From Oceanobacillus jeddahensis (lineage in GTDB: Bacteria > Bacillota > Bacilli > Bacillales > Amphibacillaceae): 64,000 bases of DNA. The position numbers and the translations under genes are program-made. This document shows positions 1 to 9,714 of the stretch, in pieces (positions within the stretch are counted from its first letter, which is position 1; each line of letters opens with the position of its first letter). The notes beneath the pieces are model-generated. The model was not told where the DNA came from and did no database searches. It saw only the letters and a list, made by a program, of their open reading frames with translations. The DNA is taken from contig NZ_CCDM010000001.1 of the NCBI RefSeq assembly GCF_000750635.1, forward strand, positions 1,054,001 to 1,118,000. Direction: 5' to 3'.

Positions 1-624
1 GTCTTATTGATGGATGAGCCTTTATCTAATCTTGATAAGAAGCTGAGAAATACAATGAGGGATACGATTCGTGAAATCCAACAAAAAGTTGGTATAACAA
101 CGATATTTGTAACACATGATCAAGAAGAGGCGATGAGTATGGCAGATCGGGTAGCAGTGATGTCTGATGGAAAGGTCGTCCAAATTGATAGTCCTACTAA
201 TCTGTATACGTATCCAAAATCAGAAATGGTTGCAAACTTTGTAGGGTCTTCCAATATTTTCGATGCAGAGTTACAAGAGGAAGAAGAACAACAAATCGAT
301 GGAAAATCATTAGTTACGTTAAAAATAAGTGAAAGTGAATATTTGAATACGGTTCATCCGGTAAAGCAGAAAAATACGAAAATAATGGTTCGGCCGGAAA
401 GTATTGAATTAAAAAATCAGGAAGAAGGGTCTAAAGAAAAGAATGTGTTGACAGGAAAAGTTTTGTGGTCCACTTACTTGGGCTCTATGGTTACTTACGA
501 TGTACAAGTTGGATCATTAACCCTGAAAGTAGAGACTATTTTTAAAGATCATACGACATTGCTGGAAGAAGGATCTAATATTGAATTAATGATAGATCCG
601 GAGAGGGTGATTCCTATTGGGTAA
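1..624 (+). CDS. ABC transporter ATP-binding protein, C-terminal part (5' end outside window)
   Basis: Partial gene whose reading frame is open from base 1; 207 residues are visible. It begins inside the nucleotide-binding domain at the Walker B motif LLMDEP (residues 2-7), followed by the D-loop SNLD and the H-loop histidine in VTHDQEEAM (about residue 39). The rest, about residues 110-200, resembles the TOBE domain of importer ATPases of the PotA/FbpC/UgpC type. Walker A and the signature motif lie upstream of the window. It overlaps the next gene, a fused permease, by 8 bp, so the two form one importer. By family it energises uptake at the inner face of the membrane. FbpB-type partners suggest iron, polyamine or phosphonate as substrate, but this is not resolved. 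Confidence 0.93.
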   Translation, partial: VLLMDEPLSNLDKKLRNTMRDTIREIQQKVGITTIFVTHDQEEAMSMADRVAVMSDGKVVQIDSPTNLYTYPKSEMVANFVGSSNIFDAELQEEEEQQIDGKSLVTLKISESEYLNTVHPVKQKNTKIMVRPESIELKNQEEGSKEKNVLTGKVLWSTYLGSMVTYDVQVGSLTLKVETIFKDHTTLLEEGSNIELMIDPERVIPIG

Positions 625-2320
625 ATGGAAGCTGGATGGGTTCACCGTTATTAAATGGCTTATTTTCTTATTTTTCCTTATTTTCTTAGTGGTTCCGCTT
701 ATAACGATATTTATTGTTAGTTTTATTGGAGAACCCATCAATCTGTTGGGAAGTCTAACGAATATCGAAGTTTTCAAAAATACAATGAGTCAATTATCAC
801 AAATTTCGTTAGAACCATATCTGGAATTTTTTCAAACACCAAGGTATTTTTCTTCTTTAGTGAACAGCTTAGGACTTTCTTTGTTTGTTACACTTCTAAC
901 GACGCTTATGTGTATACCGATGGCTTATGCTTTTGCTAAAACGAACATGAAATTTAAAAAGCTATTTGGTATTTTAGTTACTATTCCTTTAATCATGCCT
1001 ACATTTGTTTTTGCTAATGGCTTTATTACGATGTTTGGAAGAACAGGTTGGGTAACGAATATTTGGGATAGTATGACTGGTAATCCACTGCTTTTTGATG
1101 TTCACTCTATGTTAGGAATAATCATTGTACAAATTTTCTCTTTTTTTCCATATGCATTTTGGCCAATGGTGGCTTCATTTAAAGTCAGCGATATGACGTT
1201 GGAAGAAGCTGCACACAACATGGGTGCCAGAACATGGTATACATTTTCGAGTGTCACCTTTCCTCTTGCGATAGCTGGTATTGCATCTAGTATGCTGCTT
1301 GTTTTTACAGTGAGTTTTTCAGACTTTGGAACACCAATTGTTCTTGCACCAAATAATCTGAACTTAATCGTAGTAGAAGCGTATCGCGAGATGTCCGGAT
1401 TTTCAAATTGGTCCGGTTCTTCTGTGTTAACCGTGGTTATGATCATCGTAGCAGGGCTATTCTTTTGGTTACAGCGTTGGGTTACTAAAAAGAAAGAGTA
1501 TGGTACGATTTCTGGAAAACCTAAAAATCAGAAATTAAATGAAAATAAAGTATTGAATTCTATATTGTCTGGGTACACTTTTCTTGTGCTATTATTTCCT
1601 ATCTTGATATTGGCTTCTATCTTTTTAGCTTCTATCGCAACCAACTGGGGACATAATATATTGCCAAATGGATATACCATGAATAATTATTTCTCTGTTT
1701 TTAACGCATCCAAAGATAGTATCTTTAACAGTTTATTCCTAGCAGGTGGTGCACTTCTTTTAAGCGTGATTATTGCTACTTTTATTTCTTATTATGTCGT
1801 TCGTCGTGGTTCTGCCGGGTTAGACTTGATGTCAACGATTCCTTTGGTAATTCCGGGGATTGGTTTGGGGATTGCTTTGATTCAGACATTTAATACTGCT
1901 CCGTTACAATTAACAGGAACGGCAATCATATTAATTATTGCTTATACCATTCGTAGGTTGCCATATATGATACGTTCCACCATGGGAACCATGATGTCTA
2001 TTCGGAGGGATATAGAAGAAGCTGCTGAAAATTTAGGTGCTTCCAAATTATTCACGTTAGTGACCATCATTGGTCCATTATTGATGCCTGGAATCGCAGC
2101 AGGAGCCATTCTAGTGTTTGTTACCGTCATTAAAGAAACAAGTATTACCATTTTGCTTGCAAATTCCCAATGGGCGCCAATGAGTCTGGTTGTATTTCAG
2201 CATATCATGAAAGGGGAGCATTACCATGCTTCTGCCATGTCTATTCTGATCATTATTCTTGTTATTGTACTACAATATATAGCTAATAAGTTAGCGTCTA
2301 AAGATTCCTCAGGAGCTTAA
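617..2320 (+). CDS. ABC transporter permease, two fused membrane domains (FbpB-like)
   Basis: A 567-residue protein with about twelve hydrophobic segments arranged as two BPD_transp_1-type halves. Each half has an EAA loop that docks the ATPase: EEAAHNMGARTW at about residues 195-207 and EEAAENLGASKLF at about 467-480. Such double permeases belong to the ferric-iron and 2-aminoethylphosphonate importer group. The proposed start is a TTG overlapping the end of the ATPase gene, so translation is probably coupled. The binding protein is not in view and is presumably upstream. No operon partner follows directly: a terminator-like hairpin lies about 160 bp downstream. Transporter class is certain, substrate unknown. 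Confidence 0.92.
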   Translation: MGKWKLDGFTVIKWLIFLFFLIFLVVPLITIFIVSFIGEPINLLGSLTNIEVFKNTMSQLSQISLEPYLEFFQTPRYFSSLVNSLGLSLFVTLLTTLMCIPMAYAFAKTNMKFKKLFGILVTIPLIMPTFVFANGFITMFGRTGWVTNIWDSMTGNPLLFDVHSMLGIIIVQIFSFFPYAFWPMVASFKVSDMTLEEAAHNMGARTWYTFSSVTFPLAIAGIASSMLLVFTVSFSDFGTPIVLAPNNLNLIVVEAYREMSGFSNWSGSSVLTVVMIIVAGLFFWLQRWVTKKKEYGTISGKPKNQKLNENKVLNSILSGYTFLVLLFPILILASIFLASIATNWGHNILPNGYTMNNYFSVFNASKDSIFNSLFLAGGALLLSVIIATFISYYVVRRGSAGLDLMSTIPLVIPGIGLGIALIQTFNTAPLQLTGTAIILIIAYTIRRLPYMIRSTMGTMMSIRRDIEEAAENLGASKLFTLVTIIGPLLMPGIAAGAILVFVTVIKETSITILLANSQWAPMSLVVFQHIMKGEHYHASAMSILIIILVIVLQYIANKLASKDSSGA

Positions 2321-2480
2321 AACAGAAGCACTGAGTTGGAATATATAATAGAATATCTTTGTTGAAAATGGTAAGCTTTCCAAAATAGTTGATATTACAA
2401 ATGATTGTGATTCTAAATAATTGTGTTTGTAGACTAGTATGCTGTTATGGAATTAACATTCTTAGATATTTCTTAAATGG

Positions 2481-2510
2481 GGCAAGTGTTTATTTTAGCA
2501 CTTGCCTTTA
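2481..2510 (+). terminator. Terminator-like hairpin after the ABC transporter genes
   Basis: GGCAAGTG (2481-2488) pairs with CACTTGCC (2499-2506), followed by TTTA. The 326 bp between the permease and the next gene hold this hairpin, and near 2630 the AAGGAGGAG ribosome binding site of the following gene; I see nothing else there. Confidence 0.6.
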
Positions 2511-2646
2511 TACGTTGTCTGCTGCACTAATTTTAGTAAATTTTAATGAAAGAGAAATAGGCCTCTTAATAGAATTCCAAATGGATTGTTTTCTTTTGTA
2601 CAAGGTTATGAAAGGGGTTACAATAAAGACAAGGAGGAGATCAAAA

Positions 2647-3951
2647 ATGAAAAGTGAACAAGCAAAGCAAACTGTATATGTGAACACGTTTACGGATGGA
2701 GTTTTAGATCCAGAAAAACCTATGCTTGGACCGGTGAAGGATGGAGGGTATATTGTTGCTAATACAGCACCAGGATGTTGGGGACCAATGATTACGCCAT
2801 CCCTTCGAGGGGGACATGAAGTGACACAACCGGTTTATGTAGAAGGAGCAGAGGTTGGGGATGCGGTTGCTATTCATATTTCTTCCATTCAAGTAACTTC
2901 GATGGTAACGTCATCCGGTAATGACCGTACTGTAGAAGGTCATTTTAATTCAGATCCATTTGTTGATGGGAAATGCCCTGAATGTGGCATCGTGAATCCG
3001 GATACAACGATAGCAGATGTCGGGGCGGAAGCAGTTCGCTGTTCAAATTGTGGAGCGGTAGTGACTCCTTTCGCGTTTACCAATGGATATACCATTGCTT
3101 TTGATGATAATAAAACAATTGGAGTTACCTTACCAAAAGAAGCAGCAGAAGAGGTTGGTAAAGAGGGTCGTGAAAATATGTGTACCCCTGAGCATTCTGT
3201 GCAAAATCCAATCGTATCTGTTGCTCCCCATGATATTGTTGGCATGGTTGCTAGAGTCCGTCCTTTTTTAGGACAACTTGGAACCACGCCGGGGAGAGCA
3301 ATGCCGGATTCGCATAATGCTGGAGACTTCGGTCAGTTTTTATTAGACGCTCCCCATGATTATGGAATAACGAAAGAGCAGCTGGAAGAACGTACAGATG
3401 GGCACATGGATATTAATCGAGTCCGGGAAGGAGCAGTTTTAATTTGCCCTGTAAAAGCAGAAGGCGGCGGTATTTATCTTGGAGATATGCATGCGATGCA
3501 AGGTAATGGAGAAATTGCCGGGCATACAACGGATGTTTCCGGAATTGCTACGTTAAAAGTAGATGTGCTAAAAGGGGTCAAAATAGATGGTCCAGTTTTG
3601 CTCCCAGTTGAAGAGGATCTTCCATTTAATGCAAAGCCATTATCTGAGCTTGAAAAATCGGAAGCTTTAAAAGTTGCTAAAGCACATGGTTTTGAGAAAA
3701 TTGAAGAGACTGTACCTGTTTCGTTTATCGGAACTGGTGCAAATTTAAATGAAGCAACGGATAATGGTTTACAACGTGCAGCCGACTTGCTTGGCATGAG
3801 TGTCCCAGAAGTTATGAACCGTGCAACTGTGACTGGATCGGTTGATATTGGGCGTAATCCAGGAGTTGTGACAGTTACATTTTTAGCACCTCGGTCGACA
3901 CTAGAAGATGCGGGATTGGGTGGAATTGTTAGGAAGCATTATCGGTTATAG
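2647..3951 (+). CDS. Acetamidase/formamidase family protein
   Basis: A 434-residue protein of the FmdA/AmdA family, which hydrolyses short amides such as formamide or acetamide to ammonia and the acid in the cytoplasm. Family features seen include the N-terminal NTAPGCWGPMITP stretch, a central VGMVARVRPFLG region and LICPVKAEGGGIYLGDMHAMQGNGE. Two Cys pairs, CPEC near residue 110 and CSNC near 132, look like a small zinc ribbon inserted in the fold. The ATG at 2647 is chosen because AAGGAGGAG ends 8-9 bp before it; the same frame is open up to 2389 but has no other credible start there. The gene is monocistronic, ending at a shared terminator. True substrate is uncertain, since many members are not amidases of simple amides. 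Confidence 0.9.
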   Translation: MKSEQAKQTVYVNTFTDGVLDPEKPMLGPVKDGGYIVANTAPGCWGPMITPSLRGGHEVTQPVYVEGAEVGDAVAIHISSIQVTSMVTSSGNDRTVEGHFNSDPFVDGKCPECGIVNPDTTIADVGAEAVRCSNCGAVVTPFAFTNGYTIAFDDNKTIGVTLPKEAAEEVGKEGRENMCTPEHSVQNPIVSVAPHDIVGMVARVRPFLGQLGTTPGRAMPDSHNAGDFGQFLLDAPHDYGITKEQLEERTDGHMDINRVREGAVLICPVKAEGGGIYLGDMHAMQGNGEIAGHTTDVSGIATLKVDVLKGVKIDGPVLLPVEEDLPFNAKPLSELEKSEALKVAKAHGFEKIEETVPVSFIGTGANLNEATDNGLQRAADLLGMSVPEVMNRATVTGSVDIGRNPGVVTVTFLAPRSTLEDAGLGGIVRKHYRL

Positions 3952-4077
3952 ATTGGTTTCTGTCTATTTTTATATTTGGTTGCATCTTTTGTTCTCTATG
4001 AATCGTAAAATATGAGTTCAAAAAACATTCCATTTATAAAATTTTAAGGGGGTTGAAAGAGAGAGAAATATAAAAAG

Positions 4078-4124
4078 AGCTTTCATCAAATATGTACCCA
4101 TAACATGTATTTGATGAAAGCTCC
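4078..4124. terminator. Bidirectional terminator between convergent genes
   Basis: A perfect 16-bp inverted repeat (GAGCTTTCATCAAATA at 4078-4093, its complement ending at 4124) lies between the convergent amidase gene and TRAP permease gene. A-rich and T-rich flanks allow it to work in both directions. Confidence 0.8.
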
Positions 4125-4145
4125 ATTTGAGTTAGATCTAAATTT

Positions 4146-6074
4146 TTATCGCGCTTTACTCTGATTTAAACTTTCATCATCTTCTTTATTTCTGGTACGG
4201 TTGCGTAATATTATAAAACCTATAAGAAATACAATAAAGAAGAGAATAGCGCCATAAATATCTGTGGATTGTGAAGGGTAAATTAATAAAACAAATGATA
4301 TTAGTAACAACAAGGATTGCCATAAGTAAATTTTATTTCCAAAGAATGTAACGCCTTGGAAAGCCATTGCAACTGCTATAATTCCTAGAATAGCCGTGGA
4401 TAAGCCTAGTATAATCTGATCCACAGGCCCATCGAGTAACAGTGCTGGGCTGATGATGAAGAAAAAAGGAACTGTAAAAGCACCGATTCCAATACGAACT
4501 GCTTGAAATCCAGTCTCCATAGTGCCCGCTTTTGCTATACTAGCTGCCGTATAAAAAGCGGCTCCTATCGGAGGAGTGATTGCTGAAACAACAGCAAAAT
4601 AGAAAACAAATAAATGTGCAGATAAAGGTGGTATGTCTAAGGTTGTAAGTGCTGGTACTGCGACGGCCATGCTAATGATATAGGCTGCTGTAGTAGGCAG
4701 TCCCATGCCAAGAATGATTGCCATAACAGCTGTTAAAATAGCTACAAGAAAAAGATTATCTCCTGCTAGATTAACGACAGCCGAGCTAAATTGGTTCCCA
4801 AAACCCGTCATAGATACAGTGCCGATAACTATACCGGCAGTAGCGCATAATACTCCAATTCCAATGGCGTCATTCGTACCTTTAATCGTAGACTCTGAAA
4901 TCCGTTTAATTCCCATTCGATGATCTTTAGTAAACCAAGAAATGATAATACATGCTAATATAGCATAGACTCCTGATCTAGCTACAGAAAAATTAGCTAT
5001 CAATAAGGAGTAAATTAACACAACTATTGGTAATCCTAAATAAAAATGTTTAAGTACTTTTGTTAACTTAGGAATTTCCGTTAAACCTTTTAAATCATTT
5101 TTTACAGCCTCTAAATCAACGATCAAAAATATGGCTATGAAATATAATAAGGCTGGCACAATAGCTGCAACTACTACTGTTTGATAATCAATAGATAAAA
5201 ATTCAGCCATTATAAAGGCCCCAGCTCCCATGATAGGAGGTAGAATCTGACCTCCTGTGGAAGCTGCTGCCTCTACTCCGCCGGCAAATGCAGGTTTATA
5301 TCCTGTTCTTTTCATTAAAGGTATTGTTATTGCACCGGTTGTTGCCACATTAGCAACCGAATTTCCATTGATACTACCTAAAACTGCGCTTGCTACAACT
5401 GCAACCTTTGCTGGTCCACCACGAAATTTTCCTGCAATTGCAAACGATAAATCAACTAAAAATTGACCTACACCTGTCTTTTGAAGAAAAGTCCCAAACA
5501 ACATAAAAATAAATATAATGCTTATAAACGTTTTGAAAACGATACCAAAAATACCTGCTGGACTATATAAAAAACTTATTATTCTGCCGTAAGAAAATCC
5601 AGAATGCCCGAAATATCCAGACGGAAGGTAATGGCCAAACAATGAATAAAGTAGAAAAAATGCTGCAATGGATGGAAGTGGCCAACCGAATTTTCGTCTT
5701 GTTAGGTCAAGAAGAGCTATAATAAGTAAAGTCCCAAAAATAATATCTGCATTATTCCAAACAGATCCATAAAACCACTCTAATCGAGGAATCTCAAAAA
5801 ATAAATATATGCAAGATGAAATTCCACTTAAGTATATCAAGAAACTTACTAGTGAATAGACGAGTTTCTTTTCGTTTAACTCTTTTCGGATATAACCTTC
5901 ATAACCTAGAGTCAAAATAATCATAACTGCAAATGTTTCAAAATGCCAAGCTTCTGGAGGGATTATTCCAAACATGTATGATATTAACCCTATTACGAAA
6001 ATAATAGGTATAACTTGTAAGCATTTATCTAGTACTCTTTCAGTTCTGGATGAATATGCTTTCAACTTTTTCAC
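4146..6074 (-). CDS. TRAP transporter fused permease (TAXI type)
   Basis: A 642-residue polytopic protein combining the small DctQ-like and large DctM-like subunits in one chain, as is usual for TAXI-type TRAP systems. The core motif GSINGNSVANVATTG (about residues 230-245) and EAAASTGGQILPPIMGAGAF match the DctM region. TRAP systems import organic acids using an ion gradient and an extracytoplasmic binding protein. The binding protein is encoded directly upstream (7167-6193), followed upstream by an Ldh-family dehydrogenase and an enolase-superfamily enzyme, so the cargo is probably the hydroxy or sugar acid those enzymes process. It is the last gene of its operon and ends at the bidirectional hairpin. 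It resembles the second TAXI permease at 51818-53668. Confidence 0.95.
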   Translation of the reverse strand: MKKLKAYSSRTERVLDKCLQVIPIIFVIGLISYMFGIIPPEAWHFETFAVMIILTLGYEGYIRKELNEKKLVYSLVSFLIYLSGISSCIYLFFEIPRLEWFYGSVWNNADIIFGTLLIIALLDLTRRKFGWPLPSIAAFFLLYSLFGHYLPSGYFGHSGFSYGRIISFLYSPAGIFGIVFKTFISIIFIFMLFGTFLQKTGVGQFLVDLSFAIAGKFRGGPAKVAVVASAVLGSINGNSVANVATTGAITIPLMKRTGYKPAFAGGVEAAASTGGQILPPIMGAGAFIMAEFLSIDYQTVVVAAIVPALLYFIAIFLIVDLEAVKNDLKGLTEIPKLTKVLKHFYLGLPIVVLIYSLLIANFSVARSGVYAILACIIISWFTKDHRMGIKRISESTIKGTNDAIGIGVLCATAGIVIGTVSMTGFGNQFSSAVVNLAGDNLFLVAILTAVMAIILGMGLPTTAAYIISMAVAVPALTTLDIPPLSAHLFVFYFAVVSAITPPIGAAFYTAASIAKAGTMETGFQAVRIGIGAFTVPFFFIISPALLLDGPVDQIILGLSTAILGIIAVAMAFQGVTFFGNKIYLWQSLLLLISFVLLIYPSQSTDIYGAILFFIVFLIGFIILRNRTRNKEDDESLNQSKAR

Positions 6075-6192
6075 TCCTTTGACTAGCTATTTTCTACAAG
6101 CATTATTAAGCACGCTTATAGTGGAGGAGAAATGTTTATATCTCCTATCACTATTTGCGTGGCCTACCATGCCTTGGCAGTCTATCAACTAA

Positions 6193-7167
6193 TCACTTAA
6201 GTTCTTCTGGAATTGCTACTCCTTCTTCTTCGTAATATCGCAAAGCTCCAGGGTGTATAGTACCGATTAATTTTGCGGTATCTTCTATAGTAACTTGCTC
6301 TGCTGCGGGTGTTAATTCTGCAATTTTATCCCAGTTTTCCCAAGTCGTCTTTGTTATTTCATATACAGTGTCCTCATCTATATCACTATTAACGATCACA
6401 GTTGGGTATGTTACAGGTGTCGTTACGTCTTCTTCTACAAAATCATAATGTTCAGATGTTACATTACCGATATCTGTATATGGTTCTACTTCTGCGATTT
6501 TGCTGATATCTTCTTCTGTAAATGAGATGAATTTTAAGTCAATTTGAGATTCGAGATCAAGAATTCCAGAATAAGGTGCACCTACATAATGCCAGAATGC
6601 ATCTACCCGACCATCTTGTAACATATTTCTTATTTCATCAGGCTGAGCGTATACAAATTCAGCTTCTACTCCTAAAGCTTTTAATTGATCTTCTGTTGTT
6701 ACCGTGCTTGCTGAACCTCTTCCAGGTACACCTAACCTTTTACCTTCTAAATCGTGAACGGTTTCTAGATTGCTATCTTTAGTGGTCACGACGTGGGCTC
6801 TCGAAACAGTCATAGGAAATAAAATCCTGAATTTTGAAAAATCCACATCTGTAAAAGGCTCTCTTTCTCCTTGTAATGCCATATATTCATTAGGAGCGAA
6901 ACCGGCGCCTAAATCTATTTGATCTTCTTCGATCATTTCATAATGAACGCTTGAACCAGGAGTTGCTTGAATAACAAAGTCAAGTGCTTCATTTTCACTT
7001 TCAAGTGTTTCTGACCAAGAAGATAGAAAGCCGTATGCAAAGGTCGTGTTAGCTGCTCCGCCTACTCGTATTTGATCACTACTATCTGCATTTTCTTCTC
7101 CACCACAACCAGCTATTAATAGAACACTTGATAGAATTAATGTGAATAAAACCAACTGAATTCTCAT
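6193..7167 (-). CDS. TAXI family TRAP transporter solute-binding lipoprotein
   Basis: A 324-residue extracytoplasmic binding protein. A hydrophobic signal with lipobox LIAGC predicts cleavage and lipid attachment at Cys20. The mature part shows TAXI-family features: glycine-rich GAANTTFAYGF, ATPGSSVHYEMI, and LEGKRLGVPGRGSAS near the middle. It delivers ligand to the fused permease encoded next (spacing about 118 bp). Start ATG has a GGAGG-type site about 10 bp upstream. The ligand cannot be read from sequence; the neighbouring dehydratase/epimerase-fold and dehydrogenase genes suggest a hydroxylated carboxylate. A paralog is at 50739-51731. Confidence 0.94.
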   Translation of the reverse strand: MRIQLVLFTLILSSVLLIAGCGGEENADSSDQIRVGGAANTTFAYGFLSSWSETLESENEALDFVIQATPGSSVHYEMIEEDQIDLGAGFAPNEYMALQGEREPFTDVDFSKFRILFPMTVSRAHVVTTKDSNLETVHDLEGKRLGVPGRGSASTVTTEDQLKALGVEAEFVYAQPDEIRNMLQDGRVDAFWHYVGAPYSGILDLESQIDLKFISFTEEDISKIAEVEPYTDIGNVTSEHYDFVEEDVTTPVTYPTVIVNSDIDEDTVYEITKTTWENWDKIAELTPAAEQVTIEDTAKLIGTIHPGALRYYEEEGVAIPEELK

Positions 7168-7182
7168 GATTCCAATCCTCCT

Positions 7183-8202
7183 TTATATTCTATCTTGCAT
7201 ATTAAATATTCTAGCCCAATGATTTAGTTCTATTTTCAAATCCTCCTTAATTAAAATGCCGTTCTGCTCTATCCTTGCTTTATTAGATAAAGATCTTTCT
7301 CCAGGGAGACGAATGCTTCTATCTTTATTCTTAATAAATTCCTGTAATTGATCTACTCTTTCCTTATATGTTTCTTGATTTATAAATCCATCTTGTTTAA
7401 TTGTAATTATTGTTTGAGTGTGAAGGTGTTCGCCAAATAATTCTTTCATTTTGCTCTTTTCTTCTATCGTAGTACCGCCATTTAAAACGGATGTTAATAG
7501 TTCCCCTAATATAGCCAGGCCGAAGCCTTTATGTTTGCCAATTGGAAGAGAACCTCCTCTTAGCGCTTCGGAAGGATTACTTGTATAATCCCCAAGCTCA
7601 TTTACAGCAGTATACTTTGGAAGTTCTTTATTGCTTTCTTCAGCACTAAGTAGACCGCCAACTGAAAAATATGCCATAGAGATGTCCAGTATAATAGAAC
7701 TTCTTTTTCCTGTTACTCCAAATCCCATTGGATTATTTCCAATTACTTTTTCTTTCGAATTTGGCCATCCCATAACTGGTTGTGTAGAAGAATAAATAAT
7801 ACTTAAATAACCATCTTCAGCGGATTCTTCCACATAAGGTTGGGCAGATAAAAAATGATTGCTATTAAAAACGGAACAAAGACTTATCCCGTATATATTT
7901 GCAAGCTCTTTAGATCGGTTCATAATAAAGTGTGCGCATAATTCACCTAAACCATTATCTCCATTATAATTTTCCATAGCCTGATAATTTTCAGTTCTTT
8001 CCATTTTGGGATTGGCTTTTACGGATTCTTCATGCAAAGCTTTTAGTCTTTTTGGCAAATCGTTAATATCATGATGACCTACGTCGCGTAAAGTCGCTCT
8101 TCGGTATACATTTGCAACATTAGTAGCATTGTTTTCATTTAAACCAGCTCCTATGAGTAGTCTATACATAAAAAATTCCAACCTATCAATATCGACTCTC
8201 AA
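7183..8202 (-). CDS. Ldh family (malate/L-lactate-type) oxidoreductase
   Basis: About 339 residues, pfam02615-type NAD(P)-dependent dehydrogenase acting on 2-hydroxy acids or related imines (malate, sulfolactate and ureidoglycolate dehydrogenases belong here). Recognisable blocks are SNHFLSAQPYVEES, NNPMGFGV and KHKGFGLAILGELL. The usual DSHG motif near the N terminus reads DVGHHDIND, so it is divergent from canonical members and from its paralog at 53762-54820. The start is read as TTG at 8202 because AGGAG (8216-8212) is 9 bp upstream; a TTG at 8211 in the same frame would touch that site. It lies between the TAXI binding protein and an enolase-superfamily gene in one minus-strand operon. 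Confidence 0.88.
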   Translation of the reverse strand: MRVDIDRLEFFMYRLLIGAGLNENNATNVANVYRRATLRDVGHHDINDLPKRLKALHEESVKANPKMERTENYQAMENYNGDNGLGELCAHFIMNRSKELANIYGISLCSVFNSNHFLSAQPYVEESAEDGYLSIIYSSTQPVMGWPNSKEKVIGNNPMGFGVTGKRSSIILDISMAYFSVGGLLSAEESNKELPKYTAVNELGDYTSNPSEALRGGSLPIGKHKGFGLAILGELLTSVLNGGTTIEEKSKMKELFGEHLHTQTIITIKQDGFINQETYKERVDQLQEFIKNKDRSIRLPGERSLSNKARIEQNGILIKEDLKIELNHWARIFNMQDRI

Positions 8203-8230
8203 ACATTTCAACTCCTAAAATTAGAGATTC

Positions 8231-9370
8231 TTAAATGAAGACTTTATTGTTAACTGTATTTTCCTCTATTAAATAACTTTGGATTGCTTCTTCATCCCAA
8301 GTAATACCTAACCCGGCTTTATTTGGAGGTATTAAGGTACCGTTTGTAGATAATTTATAGGGGTTACTCATAATTAAATCAAAATTTGTTACATCGTTAC
8401 CTACAAATTTTTCTACATAGACAACTTCTCTTAGAGCACATGCGAGTTGGACATGAATATCCCAAAAGTAATGAGGAGCTATAGTAACTCCTTGAGTACC
8501 AGCTAAAGTACTAATTTTTATAAATTCTGATACTCCTCCGCACTGGGTAGCATCTGGTTGTAGATAATTTAATGAACCACTACGAATTAATTCTTGGAAC
8601 TCCCAACGTGTAGCACCAACTTCACCTGTGGCTAATGGTATAGGAGTTTGATTATTTAACCGATTAAATCCTTCGATCATATCCATTGGAAGAGGTTCTT
8701 CAAAAAACAAAATGTCATATTTTTCTATTCTGCGGCAAAGCTCTAGACATTCATTTACATCAAGGTAAGACTGATTTGCATCAATCATTAACTTTACATC
8801 AGGACCAATTAATTCTCTAGTAAGTTTCACTCGCTTTTCTTCTTCTATTGCATTTAATCTTCCTACCTTAATTTTTACAGCTTTATATCCTTGATCCATG
8901 TAACCCTGAATTTCTTCTTCTAACTTTGAAAATATTTCTTTCCCCTCATAGTAGTAACCGCCTGATGCATAACAAGGAACTTCATCTCTATAGGAACCTA
9001 ATAATTTATATAATGGCATTTTTGCAAGCTTTGCCTGATGATCCCAAAGCGCAATATCAATTGCAGAAATTGCAACTAGAACGTTACCTCGACGTCCGGA
9101 TCTAACTGTTTGAAAATACATCTTATCCCAAAGTTTAGAAATATCTCTTGGATCTTCGCCTATTATCATAGGTGCTAAAAGTTCATCTACAACAGATTTC
9201 ACGGGTTTTGCACTGGTGTCTTGTAAACAAAAACCAACACCTTCAAATCCCTCATCCGATTGGATTCGAACAAGTAAGTATTCGCGATAGTTAAGTGTTT
9301 TAATTGAGAATCCGACTGGTTTTTTTAATGGGATTCTGACCCATTGTGTAATAACATTTGTAATTTTCAT
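8231..9370 (-). CDS. Mandelate racemase/muconate lactonizing enzyme family protein
   Basis: About 379 residues, enolase superfamily. Visible active-site landmarks in order are KIKVG (Lys pair near residue 165), DAN (Asp near 195), FFEEP (Glu near 223), TGE (Glu near 250) and APH (His near 298). This fits the mandelate-racemase-like subgroup, which abstracts the proton alpha to a carboxylate and includes many sugar-acid dehydratases and racemases. Start is taken as ATG 9370, 9 bp after the GAGGAG site; an ATG at 9379 directly abuts that site. It is the first gene of the TAXI-TRAP operon and faces a GntR regulator. Specificity (dehydratase or racemase) is not decidable here. Confidence 0.9.
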   Translation of the reverse strand: MKITNVITQWVRIPLKKPVGFSIKTLNYREYLLVRIQSDEGFEGVGFCLQDTSAKPVKSVVDELLAPMIIGEDPRDISKLWDKMYFQTVRSGRRGNVLVAISAIDIALWDHQAKLAKMPLYKLLGSYRDEVPCYASGGYYYEGKEIFSKLEEEIQGYMDQGYKAVKIKVGRLNAIEEEKRVKLTRELIGPDVKLMIDANQSYLDVNECLELCRRIEKYDILFFEEPLPMDMIEGFNRLNNQTPIPLATGEVGATRWEFQELIRSGSLNYLQPDATQCGGVSEFIKISTLAGTQGVTIAPHYFWDIHVQLACALREVVYVEKFVGNDVTNFDLIMSNPYKLSTNGTLIPPNKAGLGITWDEEAIQSYLIEENTVNNKVFI

Positions 9371-9518
9371 TTCCTTCATCTCCTCTGATTTTCGAATTTG
9401 TAGATTTAAATTTACTTGTTAAAAATGATTGTAGAAAATAAAATAAATTATTTCATTTATGTTGAAAGGGCTTACAATTTTGGGTGTGAATCACTCCTTT
9501 TCGTTCGGATTTGGTTAG

Positions 9519-9530
9519 ATTGGATCCAAT
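9519..9530. promoter_or_regulatory. Candidate operator, perfect 12-bp palindrome
   Basis: ATTGGATCCAAT sits in the 344-bp divergent region between the enolase-superfamily operon and the GntR gene; a related GGATCCA half-site recurs at 9652-9658. A TTGGAT/ATCCAA core also forms the palindrome near the other GntR gene at 17233-17255. Inferred to bind the GntR protein encoded at 9715. Nothing else distinct was seen in this AT-rich gap. Confidence 0.5.
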
Positions 9531-9714
9531 TTAAATTTTTGGTGCGATGTGATTTAAAGTAATTAAATAACATAAATATTAATATGTCAATGATAAATTA
9601 TATTTTTGCACTTGTTAAAGATGATTGCAAGTGTTAGTATAATTGAATATAGGATCCAGTTTTGAATTTTTAAATTATTTTTAAATATAATTTACGAATT
9701 GTAGAACAATTGAT

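Noticed and set aside
2389-2646. N-terminal extension of the acetamidase-family gene (upstream TTG/ATG in frame)
   Set aside because: The extension crosses a terminator-like hairpin and is not like the family; the ribosome binding site points to 2647.
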